Part shown: one piece after another, positions 8,193-16,144 of the stretch
Layout: each line of letters begins with the position of its first letter
Numbering within the stretch: the first letter of the stretch is position 1
Origin: Candidatus Dormiibacter spiritus
Lineage (GTDB): Bacteria > Chloroflexota > Dormibacteria > Dormibacterales > Dormibacteraceae
Direction: 5' to 3'
NCBI GenBank assembly: GCA_003244185.1
Contig: QHBT01000027.1
Location: 1 to 64,000 of the forward strand
DNA length: 64,000 nt
The notes under the pieces: generated by a model
Told to the model about the DNA's origin: nothing
Databases searched by the model: none
Seen by the model: only the letters and a program-made list of their open reading frames with translations
Program-made: the position numbers and the translations under genes

Positions 8193-8315
8193 GTGCTGGT
8201 TGAGGAAGAGCTCTACGACTTTGTTCTTGCCAACGCGCCTGAGTACGTCGCCGACATGCGTACGGCTGACGCTGAAGTCGTCCAAGACGAAATAGGGCGT
8301 CCCCTGGTCGAGGTT
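8193..8315 (+). pseudogene. C-terminal remnant of a Phd-type antitoxin
   Basis: This strand encodes EEELYDFVLANAPEYVADMR and a GRPLVEV tail, nearly identical to the C-terminal half of the Phd antitoxin at 30282-30545. The nucleotide sequence is also closely similar over about 110 bases. The N-terminal DNA-binding half is missing and the frame drifts into unrelated residues after GRPLVEV. It is a broken duplicate, left by recombination or loss of a former Phd-RelE locus. Confidence 0.8.
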
Positions 8316-8360
8316 CCCACCGACTCGACGCGTGAGAGCGGCAGGTTCAGCTCTCGCTGC

Positions 8361-8753
8361 TTAGGCCGTGTCGAGGCCTTCGTTTCTAGCTGCCTTAAGA
8401 ACCTTGTGGTCAAACGAGGTGAGGGTTGACCTGGTGTGCTTCGCGGTCGCGAGGCAATAAGCGTCGGGAAGACTGACCGGGTGGCGCTGTCTCAGCCTGG
8501 CTGCCTCGACACCAATGGCCTCGTTGGGAAGTTGCACCTCGACGCCGAGCGCGGCGATCGCCTCCCGAGCCGAGGCCAGGCGCGCCTGATCAGCCGCGGG
8601 AGCGATTAGCACCTCGCTGAGGTTGACCACGCTGATCGTCACCTCGTCCTGCCGCTGGCGCCACCCTGTCAGCAGCCGGCGCGCGCGGGCGTGGTGGGCG
8701 TCGCTGCTGTCCAACGCGCCGACGAGAACGTTGGCGTCCAGCAGTCGCCTCAC
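8361..8753 (-). CDS. vapC: PIN-domain toxin VapC (second copy, distinct)
   Basis: A 130-residue PIN-domain ribonuclease. Metal-binding acidic residues are visible in RRLLDANVLVGALD, in VVNLSEVL, in LPDAYCLATA and in LTSFDHKVLK. It shares little sequence with the PIN proteins at 7172 and 16145, so it is an independent module rather than a duplicate. Its start overlaps the AbrB-like antitoxin stop by 4 nt. It is most likely an mRNA- or tRNA-cleaving toxin. Confidence 0.92.
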   Translation of the reverse strand: MRRLLDANVLVGALDSSDAHHARARRLLTGWRQRQDEVTISVVNLSEVLIAPAADQARLASAREAIAALGVEVQLPNEAIGVEAARLRQRHPVSLPDAYCLATAKHTRSTLTSFDHKVLKAARNEGLDTA

Positions 8754-8971
8754 CGTTGAGTGTCTTCGGCGTCGAGCTGATCGAGATAGCCGGGCGGGTA
8801 GGTGCCGGTTAGTGCGCCGAAGGCATCGTCGAAGGTCAGTGCCGCACGGTGGACTCGAAGCTCACCATTGCCGGCCGGCTCGACGCTCACAGCCTCGCCG
8901 GCGCGAAGCCCGGCCTCTTCAAGCGCCGCGACCGGAATCGTGATCTGGTTCTTGGTGGAGATCTTCGGCAC
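8750..8971 (-). CDS. AbrB/MazE-type antitoxin
   Basis: A 73-residue antitoxin with an N-terminal SpoVT/AbrB swapped-hairpin DNA-binding domain (PKISTKNQITIPVAALEEAG). The C-terminal segment (AFGALTGTYPPGYLDQL) is the short motif typical of antitoxins paired with PIN toxins. The start is a GTG at 8971. A palindrome abuts the start codon on its upstream side, fitting autoregulation by the complex. Confidence 0.9.
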   Translation of the reverse strand: MPKISTKNQITIPVAALEEAGLRAGEAVSVEPAGNGELRVHRAALTFDDAFGALTGTYPPGYLDQLDAEDTQR

Positions 8972-8972
8972 G

Positions 8973-8993
8973 CCTTTACTTTACCAGTAAAGG
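8973..8993. promoter_or_regulatory. Palindromic operator of the AbrB-VapC module
   Basis: Arms CCTTTACT and AGTAAAGG are perfect 8-bp inverted repeats separated by TTACC. The palindrome starts 1 nt upstream of the antitoxin GTG, and TAAAGT, a candidate -10 on the minus strand, lies inside it. Binding here would occlude the promoter. Operator role is inferred from position and symmetry. Confidence 0.65.
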
Positions 8994-9110
8994 CATATCG
9001 CTCCAGGGCTCTACGGCGGCCGCTGCGCCGTGGCCCGGCTTCCTCGCTGGGGCGTTTCGACCGTAACCCGTATCTCTGGGAGGCGTGGAACAGTCCCTCT
9101 TGCCGGCGGG

Positions 9111-9683
9111 GTGCCGCGGTTGACGGGAAAGACTCACGCCCTGATCGGCGCGGCGGTGGCGGCCCCAATCGCTCTCTCCTTGGGCACCGCTACGCCGCCG
9201 CCCCCAGTAGGACTGGCACAGCTTGGGGTGTCGTCGAACCTGCTGGCGGAGGCCGGTTTGGGCGCGCTGGGGGTGTTCGTCGCCCTGCTCCCCGACTGCG
9301 ACCATCCCGGCTCGATGCTCGGTCGCCAGTTCCATGTGCCGCTGGAGCATCGAGGCCCCGTGCACTCCTTCTTCGCGACCGCCATCTGGACCGGGCTTTC
9401 CGGCTTGGCGGCCTGGAAGTGGGTGCCCTGGCTCTTGCTTCCGATCGTGACGGTGACCGCCCTTGCCTACCTATCTCATCTGGCTGCCGACCTGACCAAC
9501 CCGAGTCCGATGGCGCTGCTCTGGCCGATCGTGCGCGACAAGGTACGCCCAGGCTGGCTACCAGCGCTGCGTGAGCACAGCCTCGGCGGGGCCTCGCTGG
9601 AAGCTCTGGTGACGGTGACCATCGTCGGCATCTTTGGGTACAAACTGGCGACCGCCTTTCACCACACCGGTGTTGTATGCTGA
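9111..9683 (+). CDS. YdjM/DUF457-type membrane metal-dependent hydrolase
   Basis: A 190-residue integral membrane protein from GTG 9111 (VPRLTGKTHALIG); the frame opens at 9030 but the conserved start GKTHALIG lies here. Family features include the first histidine in GKTH, LLPDCDHPGSMLG, HRGPVHSF, and AYLSHLAADLTNPSP, supplying several His and Asp residues within four to five hydrophobic segments. The family is described as LexA-regulated in E. coli (YdjM); its substrate is uncertain. It faces away from the neighbouring toxin module. Confidence 0.8.
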   Translation: MPRLTGKTHALIGAAVAAPIALSLGTATPPPPVGLAQLGVSSNLLAEAGLGALGVFVALLPDCDHPGSMLGRQFHVPLEHRGPVHSFFATAIWTGLSGLAAWKWVPWLLLPIVTVTALAYLSHLAADLTNPSPMALLWPIVRDKVRPGWLPALREHSLGGASLEALVTVTIVGIFGYKLATAFHHTGVVC

Positions 9684-9788
9684 ATGTGCTCTTTTCGCGG
9701 TTCCTAAGCGCTGCTGGGTCGCGACTCGTGAGGTCGTATCCGGAGCGACTTTGCGGGTCTGCTGCCTATTCCGGCTGCGGAGATACAG

Positions 9789-10235
9789 ATGGAACCGATC
9801 GACGCCGAGCAAGGCCCGATCAGTCTCTTTCACGTGCTCAGTGAGCGCGACTTGCCGCCCGAGGCGCTTGCCGTACCGCTGCCGGCGGCCTGGCGAGGTG
9901 TCCCGGTGATTGTGCGCGCGGTCTTGGAGCGTACGGCTGTCGTCTTTCCGGCTGCCACTGGCGGGAATCCTGAGGAGCGTTCCCTGGTCCAGCTGGACCA
10001 ACTGATGGTGGCCGCTGAGCGGCTGCGCTGGCGAAAGGTGCCCGCCTACTCGCGGAATTGGGGAGAGGGCCGGTATCCAGGCCTTCACCGACCGCGCCAG
10101 TGCATTCGATGTCGTCATGGCGAGCTAGATGTGGAGTTCCCGCCCGCGAGGTCGTCGTTCTGCCGTGGCTGCCGGCGCCAGCTGTCGCGGGAATGGCGGG
10201 CGCGTCGAAAGACAACAGGAGCGGCGGCTGCGTGA
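9789..10235 (+). CDS. Hypothetical protein with C-terminal zinc ribbon
   Basis: A 148-residue protein. The N-terminal 90 residues have no recognisable fold. The C-terminal part contains CIRC and, about 20 residues on, CRGC in a basic context, a likely zinc ribbon that could bind nucleic acid. The last codons overlap the GTG start of the FtsK-like translocase (GTGA), so the two should be co-transcribed and coupled. It is plausibly the first gene of the DNA-translocation operon running to 14810. Confidence 0.6.
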   Translation: MEPIDAEQGPISLFHVLSERDLPPEALAVPLPAAWRGVPVIVRAVLERTAVVFPAATGGNPEERSLVQLDQLMVAAERLRWRKVPAYSRNWGEGRYPGLHRPRQCIRCRHGELDVEFPPARSSFCRGCRRQLSREWRARRKTTGAAAA

Positions 10236-12028
10236 AGAAGGACGCCAAGAGCAACCAGTCGACCGGCGCTGAGGGCTCCGGCAGCGATCCGGACAAAGAA
10301 GCATGGGAGGCTCTAACCGGTATTTTGCTCCTGGTCGGCGGCGGCTACCTATGGTGGCGCGCTGGGCATCCGATCCCCTTCCTCAGCCACAATCCGTTGC
10401 GCGCTCTCGCATTTCCGCGCTGGCTCTCACTGGCGGCGGGCGCTGGAGCGGCCGCTGCCGTGGCCGGGGCAGTCTGGTGGGCCTGGCGCTGGTGGCAGCG
10501 ACGGCCAGCGCGGAAGGTTCTGAAGGCGTTTACTGAGCTTGGCTTGGAGAGCCGGTCGGGGGTCAAGCCGAAGCTAAAGAAATTCTCGCGCGAGGGTAGC
10601 CATACCATCCGCATGGGCTTCCGGCTGCCGGTCGTCGCCTCCAGCATGGGCTTGAAGCGGCTGCAGGCGAACCTGGAAGAGCACCTCGACGCCTCAGTTC
10701 GGGCCAGCTTCAACCAGGGCCTGGTCTGGATTCACCTCGGCACCCACGCCATGCCCAACCGGATCGACCTCGCCAGCTTCCGCCAGAAGACCAGGCCCGA
10801 GGGCGAGCTGCCGGTGGGCATTGGGATCACACGGGAGGGAAGCCGATATGCCGACCTGACCAAGATGCCGCACCTCCTGGTCGGTGGCACGACAGGCGGC
10901 GGTAAAAGTGTGTTCCTTCGCCAGGCGCTGACCGAGCTGGTGCGGGAGCGGCCGCCCACGCAGCTGCGCCTCGTGCTCGCCGATCTGAAGGGCGGCATGG
11001 AGTTCACGCTCTTCAGCCGCGTGCCCCACCTGCTGTGCCCGGTAGTGAACGACGTCCAGGGCTTCGCCGAGGCGATGACGGTCGTCACCGAGGAGTTGGA
11101 CCGGAGGATGGGGCTGCTTCGAGAGGCGGGCGTGGAGAGTCTCAAGGCCTGGAACCTCGCCTATCCCGAGCGCCGGATGCCCTATGTGGTGGTGGTCGTC
11201 GACGAACTCGGCGAGATCACGATCAAGAGTTCCGAGCGCGAGGACCAAATAGCCCGCCAACTCAATGTCAACTTGCTCTCGCGAGTTGCCAGGCTGGGGC
11301 GGGCACCGGGCGTCCATATGATCCTTTGCACACAGCGGCCGGATGCCGAGGTCGTGCCCGGCCAGATCAAGGCCAACCTGAACGCGATCCTTGCCTTCCG
11401 AGCCCAGGACCCCATCCAGTCCCAGATCTTGCTCGGCCAGGGGGATATTGCAGCGGCGCTGTTGCCCGCCGAGGCTCCAGGTCGCGCGATCTGGAAGTGG
11501 ATCGACGACGCGACAACGGTCCAGACCCCGCTGCTCGAAGTGTCGGAGGCGAAGCAGATGATCGACGCGGTAAGCGGAACCAGTGAGCCCCTGCCGCCGG
11601 CGGGTGCCACCGCCAGATCGGCGGAGCCGCGGGTGGCGGGCGTTAAGCGCCCCTCCGTACCTATTCCCGGCCACAGGCCAGAGCTGACAGTAGTGCCCAC
11701 GAGTCGCCCACCAGCGTCGGCGCCTAATGCGGCAGCGGACACGACCTCAGCTGCGGCAGGGGAGGTCAAACGGTCGCCTGGCGTCGATCTGCGGCGGCTC
11801 AAGTTGGGCGGCAAGTATGAATTTCACCTGCGTAACGGACGCGTGGTCCAAGGCACTGTGCGCTCAATCGATTTCGCGCCGGGCCGCGGTGGAGCCAATG
11901 CCGACGGCGAGCATCCGCTGTGGGTGAGCGGAAACGGACAGGACCACTGGTTGTCGCCCCGCGATCTGGCTCAGGCCAAGCGAGCTGCCACCACAACGAC
12001 AGCCGAAACCCTTACGGAGGAGACATGA
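10232..12028 (+). CDS. FtsK/SpoIIIE-type DNA translocase (TcpA-like)
   Basis: A 598-residue membrane-anchored DNA pump from GTG 10232, chosen for its overlap with the upstream stop; the frame itself opens at 10058. Two hydrophobic segments occupy about residues 25-95. A FtsK/SpoIIIE ATPase domain follows with Walker A GGTTGGGKS near residue 218 and Walker B VVVVVDELGE near 320, then RAPGVHMILCTQRP-type sensor sequence. The C-terminal 150 residues are Pro/Ala-rich, then a small strand-rich domain. The absence of an FtsK gamma domain and the position beside a Tcp-like secretion operon fit a conjugation coupling ATPase such as TcpA. Confidence 0.85.
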   Translation: MKKDAKSNQSTGAEGSGSDPDKEAWEALTGILLLVGGGYLWWRAGHPIPFLSHNPLRALAFPRWLSLAAGAGAAAAVAGAVWWAWRWWQRRPARKVLKAFTELGLESRSGVKPKLKKFSREGSHTIRMGFRLPVVASSMGLKRLQANLEEHLDASVRASFNQGLVWIHLGTHAMPNRIDLASFRQKTRPEGELPVGIGITREGSRYADLTKMPHLLVGGTTGGGKSVFLRQALTELVRERPPTQLRLVLADLKGGMEFTLFSRVPHLLCPVVNDVQGFAEAMTVVTEELDRRMGLLREAGVESLKAWNLAYPERRMPYVVVVVDELGEITIKSSEREDQIARQLNVNLLSRVARLGRAPGVHMILCTQRPDAEVVPGQIKANLNAILAFRAQDPIQSQILLGQGDIAAALLPAEAPGRAIWKWIDDATTVQTPLLEVSEAKQMIDAVSGTSEPLPPAGATARSAEPRVAGVKRPSVPIPGHRPELTVVPTSRPPASAPNAAADTTSAAAGEVKRSPGVDLRRLKLGGKYEFHLRNGRVVQGTVRSIDFAPGRGGANADGEHPLWVSGNGQDHWLSPRDLAQAKRAATTTTAETLTEET

Positions 12029-12330
12029 ACGACACAAACAAGGCCTGGGCCGATTTCGGTGAGATCGCCCAGACGGTGGAGCGGGTGCTGGTTCGCGAAG
12101 AGGAAGCCTGCGCTGCCCAGGAGCGCGAGCTGGCAGCGCTCCGCAAGAAGCTGCGCCGGCGGCAGTCCAGACTGCGCGCTAAGCGACGCGGTTTGGAGCG
12201 CTTCGCAGAGGAATGGCGTCGGGCGGACGATGGCGCAGGCTCGGCAAGCGACGTTCAGGGCGAGAACAGCATGGAACCGGAGAAGCTCGGTGCGGAACCG
12301 GTAAGGGTAGCCGTGGGGACCGGTAGATGA
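12025..12330 (+). CDS. Small coiled-coil protein in the translocase operon
   Basis: A 101-residue protein whose ATG overlaps the translocase stop (ATGA) and has GGAGGA just upstream. Residues about 20-70 form a highly charged helix (LVREEEACAAQERELAALRK, then an Arg-rich stretch), a probable coiled coil. Its own stop overlaps the next start by 4 nt. Frames upstream of 12025 belong to the FtsK-like gene. It could be an assembly or adaptor subunit between the translocase and the terminase-like proteins; this is inferred from position only. Confidence 0.7.
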   Translation: MNDTNKAWADFGEIAQTVERVLVREEEACAAQERELAALRKKLRRRQSRLRAKRRGLERFAEEWRRADDGAGSASDVQGENSMEPEKLGAEPVRVAVGTGR

Positions 12331-12845
12331 TGGAACAGCAGGTCTCAAACGAACCCGAAGACGCCGTTGTGCCGTTGAAAGACCCCGAGCGCCGGACCGG
12401 CCGTCCCTACGCGATCACTTCCGAGGTCGAGGAGCGCCTGATCCGGGCCTTAAGCGAAGGTCATCCGGTGACTGTCGCCTGCGGTGTGGCTGGCGTGGGT
12501 GTTTCCACTTATTTCGCTCATGCGCACCGCTTCCCGGAGTTCCGGCAACGAGTGACGCGCGCCCGTGCGAGAGGCATGGAGGAGCTGGGAAACACGGTCT
12601 ACGAGGCAGTGAAGATGGAGGCCGCGACCGGCAACACCCACGGATTGGTCGCGTACTACAAGTTGCGCCTTTCGTCGTGGCAGGTGGACCAGGACGCGGA
12701 GGAGCGGGCACTTGCGGGTGCCAAAGAACCCGAAGATATCGGCGGTGACGGGAAGTTTTTGAGCCTGGTTGTGAAGACCATCAAGCGAGAATTGGAAACC
12801 GGGCCGGGCACGAAGCGCGCCAGCGCACATCGTCCGGGGGCCTAA
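12327..12845 (+). CDS. Terminase-small-subunit-like HTH protein
   Basis: A 172-residue protein with an N-terminal helix-turn-helix at about residues 27-65 (TSEVEERLIRALSEGHPV, then VAGVGVSTYFAHAHRFPEF). A helical segment follows with GNTHGLVAYYKLRLSSW, resembling the tail of phage TerS proteins just before they contact the large subunit. It overlaps the coiled-coil gene by 4 nt and is followed after 9 nt by a protein with a terminase-large-type ATPase, the same gene order as in phages. The role, recognition of a DNA start site, is inferred from this pairing. Confidence 0.65.
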   Translation: MMEQQVSNEPEDAVVPLKDPERRTGRPYAITSEVEERLIRALSEGHPVTVACGVAGVGVSTYFAHAHRFPEFRQRVTRARARGMEELGNTVYEAVKMEAATGNTHGLVAYYKLRLSSWQVDQDAEERALAGAKEPEDIGGDGKFLSLVVKTIKRELETGPGTKRASAHRPGA

Positions 12846-12854
12846 GCGGCGGAC

Positions 12855-14810
12855 GTGCTTCGAGTCCAGGAAGATGTCGCCTCGGGCATTGAGCCGAAGT
12901 GGCTCACCGAGGCCGGTTCGGAGCTGCTTGTGAAGCGGATCGCGGAGTCCCTGACCAACGTCGCCGAGAGTCGGCACATCCCGGTGCTGCCGACTTTGGA
13001 ACAGGCTGAACTGCTCACCGCTACGGAGCCGGAGGCACTGCTAGCAGGCACAGCGCGCAGCGCCAAGACGATTGGGGTACTGATCTCTCTGGTGGCGGCT
13101 ATGGATCGGCCGTGCTCGGCGGTGCTGGTGGTTCCCGCCCTTGCCACTTCCCCGGCTCCGACTCTGCTGCGAGCCTGGCTCCAGGGCACGGAGGCTCGCT
13201 GGGACCCCAAGATCGGCAGTACTGGAAGCTGGCGGTTCCCTTCCGGAGGAACGCTGGGGGTAAGTCACCGGCGGGCACTTCCGAGTGCGGGCTACCAGGT
13301 GATCGGGGTCGACGATCTGGTCGAATTCGGCGAGGACGAATATCGGCGGCTGCTGGCGCTGCTCACCCCTCATCCGGAACTCATACAAGCTCCGTTGATG
13401 CGAGCGGCCTCGTCCCCCGATGGCCCCGGACGGAACTGGGTGGCCCGTCACTTTGGGCTTGATGGGCGACCAGCGTCGGGTTCTGGCCGCCGCGTGGTGG
13501 TGGCGGGCTACAAGAGCAACCCACATGTGGACTCAGAGGGGGTGCGCCGTGCGTTGGCTGGATTGCCGGAGCCACGGCGTTCGCGGCTGCTCCTCGGCGA
13601 CTGGACAGCCGGTGACCGGGAGGAGCAGGACGAGCCGTCGGAGGAGTCGGAAGACGACGGCATGTTCAACGGCGAGAAGGAGGAACCGGTGAGGCTGCGG
13701 GCGTTACTGGGCCATGCTGGTGAGCGCGAGGTCTGGTTCGACCCCTACCTGCCCAGGCGACCGCTCCCCAACTGCCATCTGCTGGCGACCGGGGAGACCG
13801 GCAGCGGAAAGACACAGACTGTGATGGCGGTGGCCGCAGAGCTGCGGGCCAAGGGAGTGGCACCGGTCATGCTCGACTTCTCCAAAGACGACTACTCCCA
13901 GGAGTGGGCGGCCGAGCAGGGACTTGAGGTGATCGATCCCTCGATCGGACGGCGACTGCCCTTCAACCCGCTGGCCGCAGTAGCGGATCCGGCGACCAGC
14001 TACGTCAACGGCCTACATCAGATCCACCGCGCCGTGGACATCGTGAAGCGGGTCTGGCGGCTCGGCGATCAGCAGGCATTCCGCTTTCGGGAGGCAGCTA
14101 AGGCAGCCTATCAGGAGGCGGGGCTACCGCTCGATCCCTACCGGCCCGAGAAGACGCTGATTTACCCCGGCCTACAAGAGGTGGTCGCTCGCCTCGACTC
14201 GGAGGACCCGACGCGGGGTCGGCTCTCGCCGCTCGTTGACCTGGACCCGTTCGACCAGACCACGGATGGGGGCGTCGCGTCCCTGCTCACGGATGGGGCG
14301 GTGATCCGCCTGACTGGGCTCCCGGGGGACGAGGCGAAGGCCTCGGTGGGAGAGTTCTTGCTGCTCGCGCTCTACCACGAGATGCGAGCACACGGCCACG
14401 TGCTTGGTCTGCGCTGGGTGCTCGGTCTCGACGAAGCGCATCGAGTTGCCTCCAGCCCCTTCTTGGAGCCGATACTCCGCGAGAGTCGCGCCTTCGGGCT
14501 TGGGGTAATGCTGGCGACTCAGTTCCCGCGCGATCTGAGCCTTGTTGTCAAGGGCTGCTGCGCCACTCAGCTGTATTTCGGCCAGACGCAGCTGGAGCAG
14601 ATCGCGGAGATCCAGCGTGCCGTGCACGGGGAGACGCGAGGCCGGGAAGCAAGCCGCCTCGCTCAGGCGCTCAGAACCCTCACCCCCTGTCACGCCGTCG
14701 TTCACTCCCGCGCAAGCTGGGGCCTCGTGAAGGTGAAGCCGTACTTCGAGCGAGGCACGTCTCGATTGTCTGGCTCGACGGATACGGTGGTACAAGATCC
14801 GGTACTATAG
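12855..14810 (+). CDS. TerL-type ATPase fused to a HerA/VirB4-type ATPase
   Basis: A 651-residue two-ATPase protein from GTG 12855. Residues 1-255 follow a phage terminase large-subunit ATPase: Walker A-like AGTARSAKT (64-72), Walker B-like GVDDLVEFGEDEY (151-163), coupling motif SSPDGPGRNWVARHF (187-201), then NPHVD and LLLGDW, which in terminases end the ATPase domain. The nuclease domain expected next is absent. An acidic linker (254-277) leads to a HerA/FtsK/VirB4-like domain with Walker A ATGETGSGKT (311-320) and Walker B VLGLDEAHR (522-530). The first Walker A departs from GxxxxGKT, so that site may not hydrolyse ATP. I know of no named family with this fusion. Confidence 0.8.
   Translation: MLRVQEDVASGIEPKWLTEAGSELLVKRIAESLTNVAESRHIPVLPTLEQAELLTATEPEALLAGTARSAKTIGVLISLVAAMDRPCSAVLVVPALATSPAPTLLRAWLQGTEARWDPKIGSTGSWRFPSGGTLGVSHRRALPSAGYQVIGVDDLVEFGEDEYRRLLALLTPHPELIQAPLMRAASSPDGPGRNWVARHFGLDGRPASGSGRRVVVAGYKSNPHVDSEGVRRALAGLPEPRRSRLLLGDWTAGDREEQDEPSEESEDDGMFNGEKEEPVRLRALLGHAGEREVWFDPYLPRRPLPNCHLLATGETGSGKTQTVMAVAAELRAKGVAPVMLDFSKDDYSQEWAAEQGLEVIDPSIGRRLPFNPLAAVADPATSYVNGLHQIHRAVDIVKRVWRLGDQQAFRFREAAKAAYQEAGLPLDPYRPEKTLIYPGLQEVVARLDSEDPTRGRLSPLVDLDPFDQTTDGGVASLLTDGAVIRLTGLPGDEAKASVGEFLLLALYHEMRAHGHVLGLRWVLGLDEAHRVASSPFLEPILRESRAFGLGVMLATQFPRDLSLVVKGCCATQLYFGQTQLEQIAEIQRAVHGETRGREASRLAQALRTLTPCHAVVHSRASWGLVKVKPYFERGTSRLSGSTDTVVQDPVL
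14803..14808 (+). promoter_or_regulatory. Probable -10 box of yefM-yoeB (leaderless)
   Basis: TACTAT lies 6 nt before the antitoxin ATG and overlaps the last codons of the fused-ATPase gene. Transcription from it would start at or next to the start codon. No clear -35 is visible. The module thus seems to have its own promoter. Confidence 0.5.
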
Positions 14811-14814
14811 CGGT

Positions 14815-15063
14815 ATGGCTATCTCCGCAAGCGAAGCTCGTAAGCGCCTCTTCCCCCTGATTGAGCAGGTCAACAGCGACAGCAAACCAGTTGAGATCCT
14901 GTCTCGGCGCGGAAACGCTGTTCTGCTCTCTCGCGACGAGTTCGACGCCCTGGAAGAGACAGCCCATCTTCTGCGGTCCCCGGTGAACGCCGCGCGCCTC
15001 GTGGAGAGTCTTGTTCAAGCCAAGAGGGGCGAGCGTCAGGAGCACTCTCTTCCGCCCGGTTGA
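14815..15063 (+). CDS. yefM: YefM/Phd-type antitoxin
   Basis: An 82-residue antitoxin of the Phd/YefM family. The N-terminal domain is typical: [17 protein letters not shown], then [20 protein letters not shown]. The C-terminal part is helical and charged and should bind the toxin. It is followed with a 4-nt overlap by a YoeB-like toxin. The pair sits immediately after the translocase operon. Confidence 0.92.
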   Translation: MAISASEARKRLFPLIEQVNSDSKPVEILSRRGNAVLLSRDEFDALEETAHLLRSPVNAARLVESLVQAKRGERQEHSLPPG

Positions 15064-15314
15064 GGCTGGTCTTCACGCCGAACGGCTGGCAGGACTACAT
15101 CTACTGGCAGGCTAACGATCGTTCAACCCTGAAGCGCATCAATCGGCTCCTGGCGGAGATCGTGCGGGACCCGACGGCCGGGATCGGCAAGCCAGAGCCG
15201 CTGCGTCACTTGCTTGCGGGCTGCTGGTCGCGTCGGATCAGCGATGAGCACCGCCTCGTCTACCTCCTCGACGGCGACGACGTTGTGATTCTTCAAGCGC
15301 GATACCACTACTGA
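15060..15314 (+). CDS. yoeB: YoeB-type mRNA interferase toxin
   Basis: An 84-residue ribosome-dependent mRNA endonuclease of the RelE/YoeB fold. Family residues are clear: [46 protein letters not shown] and the terminal ARYHY, which carries the catalytic C-terminal His/Tyr. The start is TTG, overlapping the antitoxin stop (TTGA). The ordering, antitoxin first, is the classical one. Confidence 0.95.
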   Translation: MRLVFTPNGWQDYIYWQANDRSTLKRINRLLAEIVRDPTAGIGKPEPLRHLLAGCWSRRISDEHRLVYLLDGDDVVILQARYHY

Positions 15315-15393
15315 CGTAGACGCGCGAGCCATCCGGCGATAGGATCGAAGCTGGCGGAGCGGTTGGCGCGGTTCATCTTCGGGGGCGAGTCCG

Positions 15394-16083
15394 ATGCATA
15401 CAGCAGGCTCTCTTCAGGTTGATCTGTTGGGCGGCTTTCGCCTTGGAGCCGACCGGATGACCGTTGTGCCGACTTCGGTCCAACGCTTGGTCGCCTACCT
15501 TGCGGTCCGGTTGCGCCCGCACAGCCGTCCGGAGCTTGCAAACGTGCTTTGGCCATTCAGAAGTCGGGATCAGGCGGCCGCGAACCTTCGCAAGACGCTC
15601 TGGCAGGAGCGGTTAGGCAGCTGGGGCCTGGTGGAGTCGAACGCCTCTGCCGTCCGCCTGGTTTGCGAGGCGCGAGTCGACTTTCAGCTTGCCTTAAGCG
15701 CTGGGTACCGCCTGCTTACCGGCGGCCGTCCGGAGCCGAGCGACCAGGAACTGCTCGCAGATGATCTGCTGCCGACCTGGCCGGACTCTTGGGCGCGGTT
15801 CGAGAGCGCGCGCTGGCACGAGCTGCGCCTGGCGTCGCTCGAGATTCTGGGCGAGCGACTACTCGCTGACCACAACTACGGTGCGGCAGCCAGTGTGGCC
15901 TTGATGGTCGTAAGCGCCGAGCCTTGGCGTGAGCCCCCGCGGGCACTGTTGATGCGAACCCACCTCGCGAACGGCGATTATCCCGGCGCCGAGCGAGCGT
16001 TCGAGGAGTACCGACGCCAGCTCAAGGCCGCTTTTCGCGATCTAGCTCCCTCTGACCGATTGCATCGGCTACTGCAGGCTTGA
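15394..16083 (+). CDS. SARP-like regulator with BTAD domain
   Basis: A 229-residue regulator of SARP layout. The N-terminal 95 residues resemble the winged-helix domain (LQVDLLGGFRLG, then VQRLVAYLAVRL, and FRSRDQAAANLRKTLWQERL). Residues about 100-229 form the helical BTAD, with the typical LLPTWPDSWARFESARWHEL and ending GDYPGAERAFEEYRRQLKAA. It lacks the NB-ARC/TPR extension of large SARPs. It stands alone between two toxin modules, upstream of the secretion operon, and is a candidate activator of that operon; this is inference. Confidence 0.85.
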   Translation: MHTAGSLQVDLLGGFRLGADRMTVVPTSVQRLVAYLAVRLRPHSRPELANVLWPFRSRDQAAANLRKTLWQERLGSWGLVESNASAVRLVCEARVDFQLALSAGYRLLTGGRPEPSDQELLADDLLPTWPDSWARFESARWHELRLASLEILGERLLADHNYGAAASVALMVVSAEPWREPPRALLMRTHLANGDYPGAERAFEEYRRQLKAAFRDLAPSDRLHRLLQA

Positions 16084-16144
16084 GCTGTTGACGTTAGCCG
16101 ACCGCGCGCAGCAACCGTGGGGCTCACCCGGCGCGGTCGTCCGC

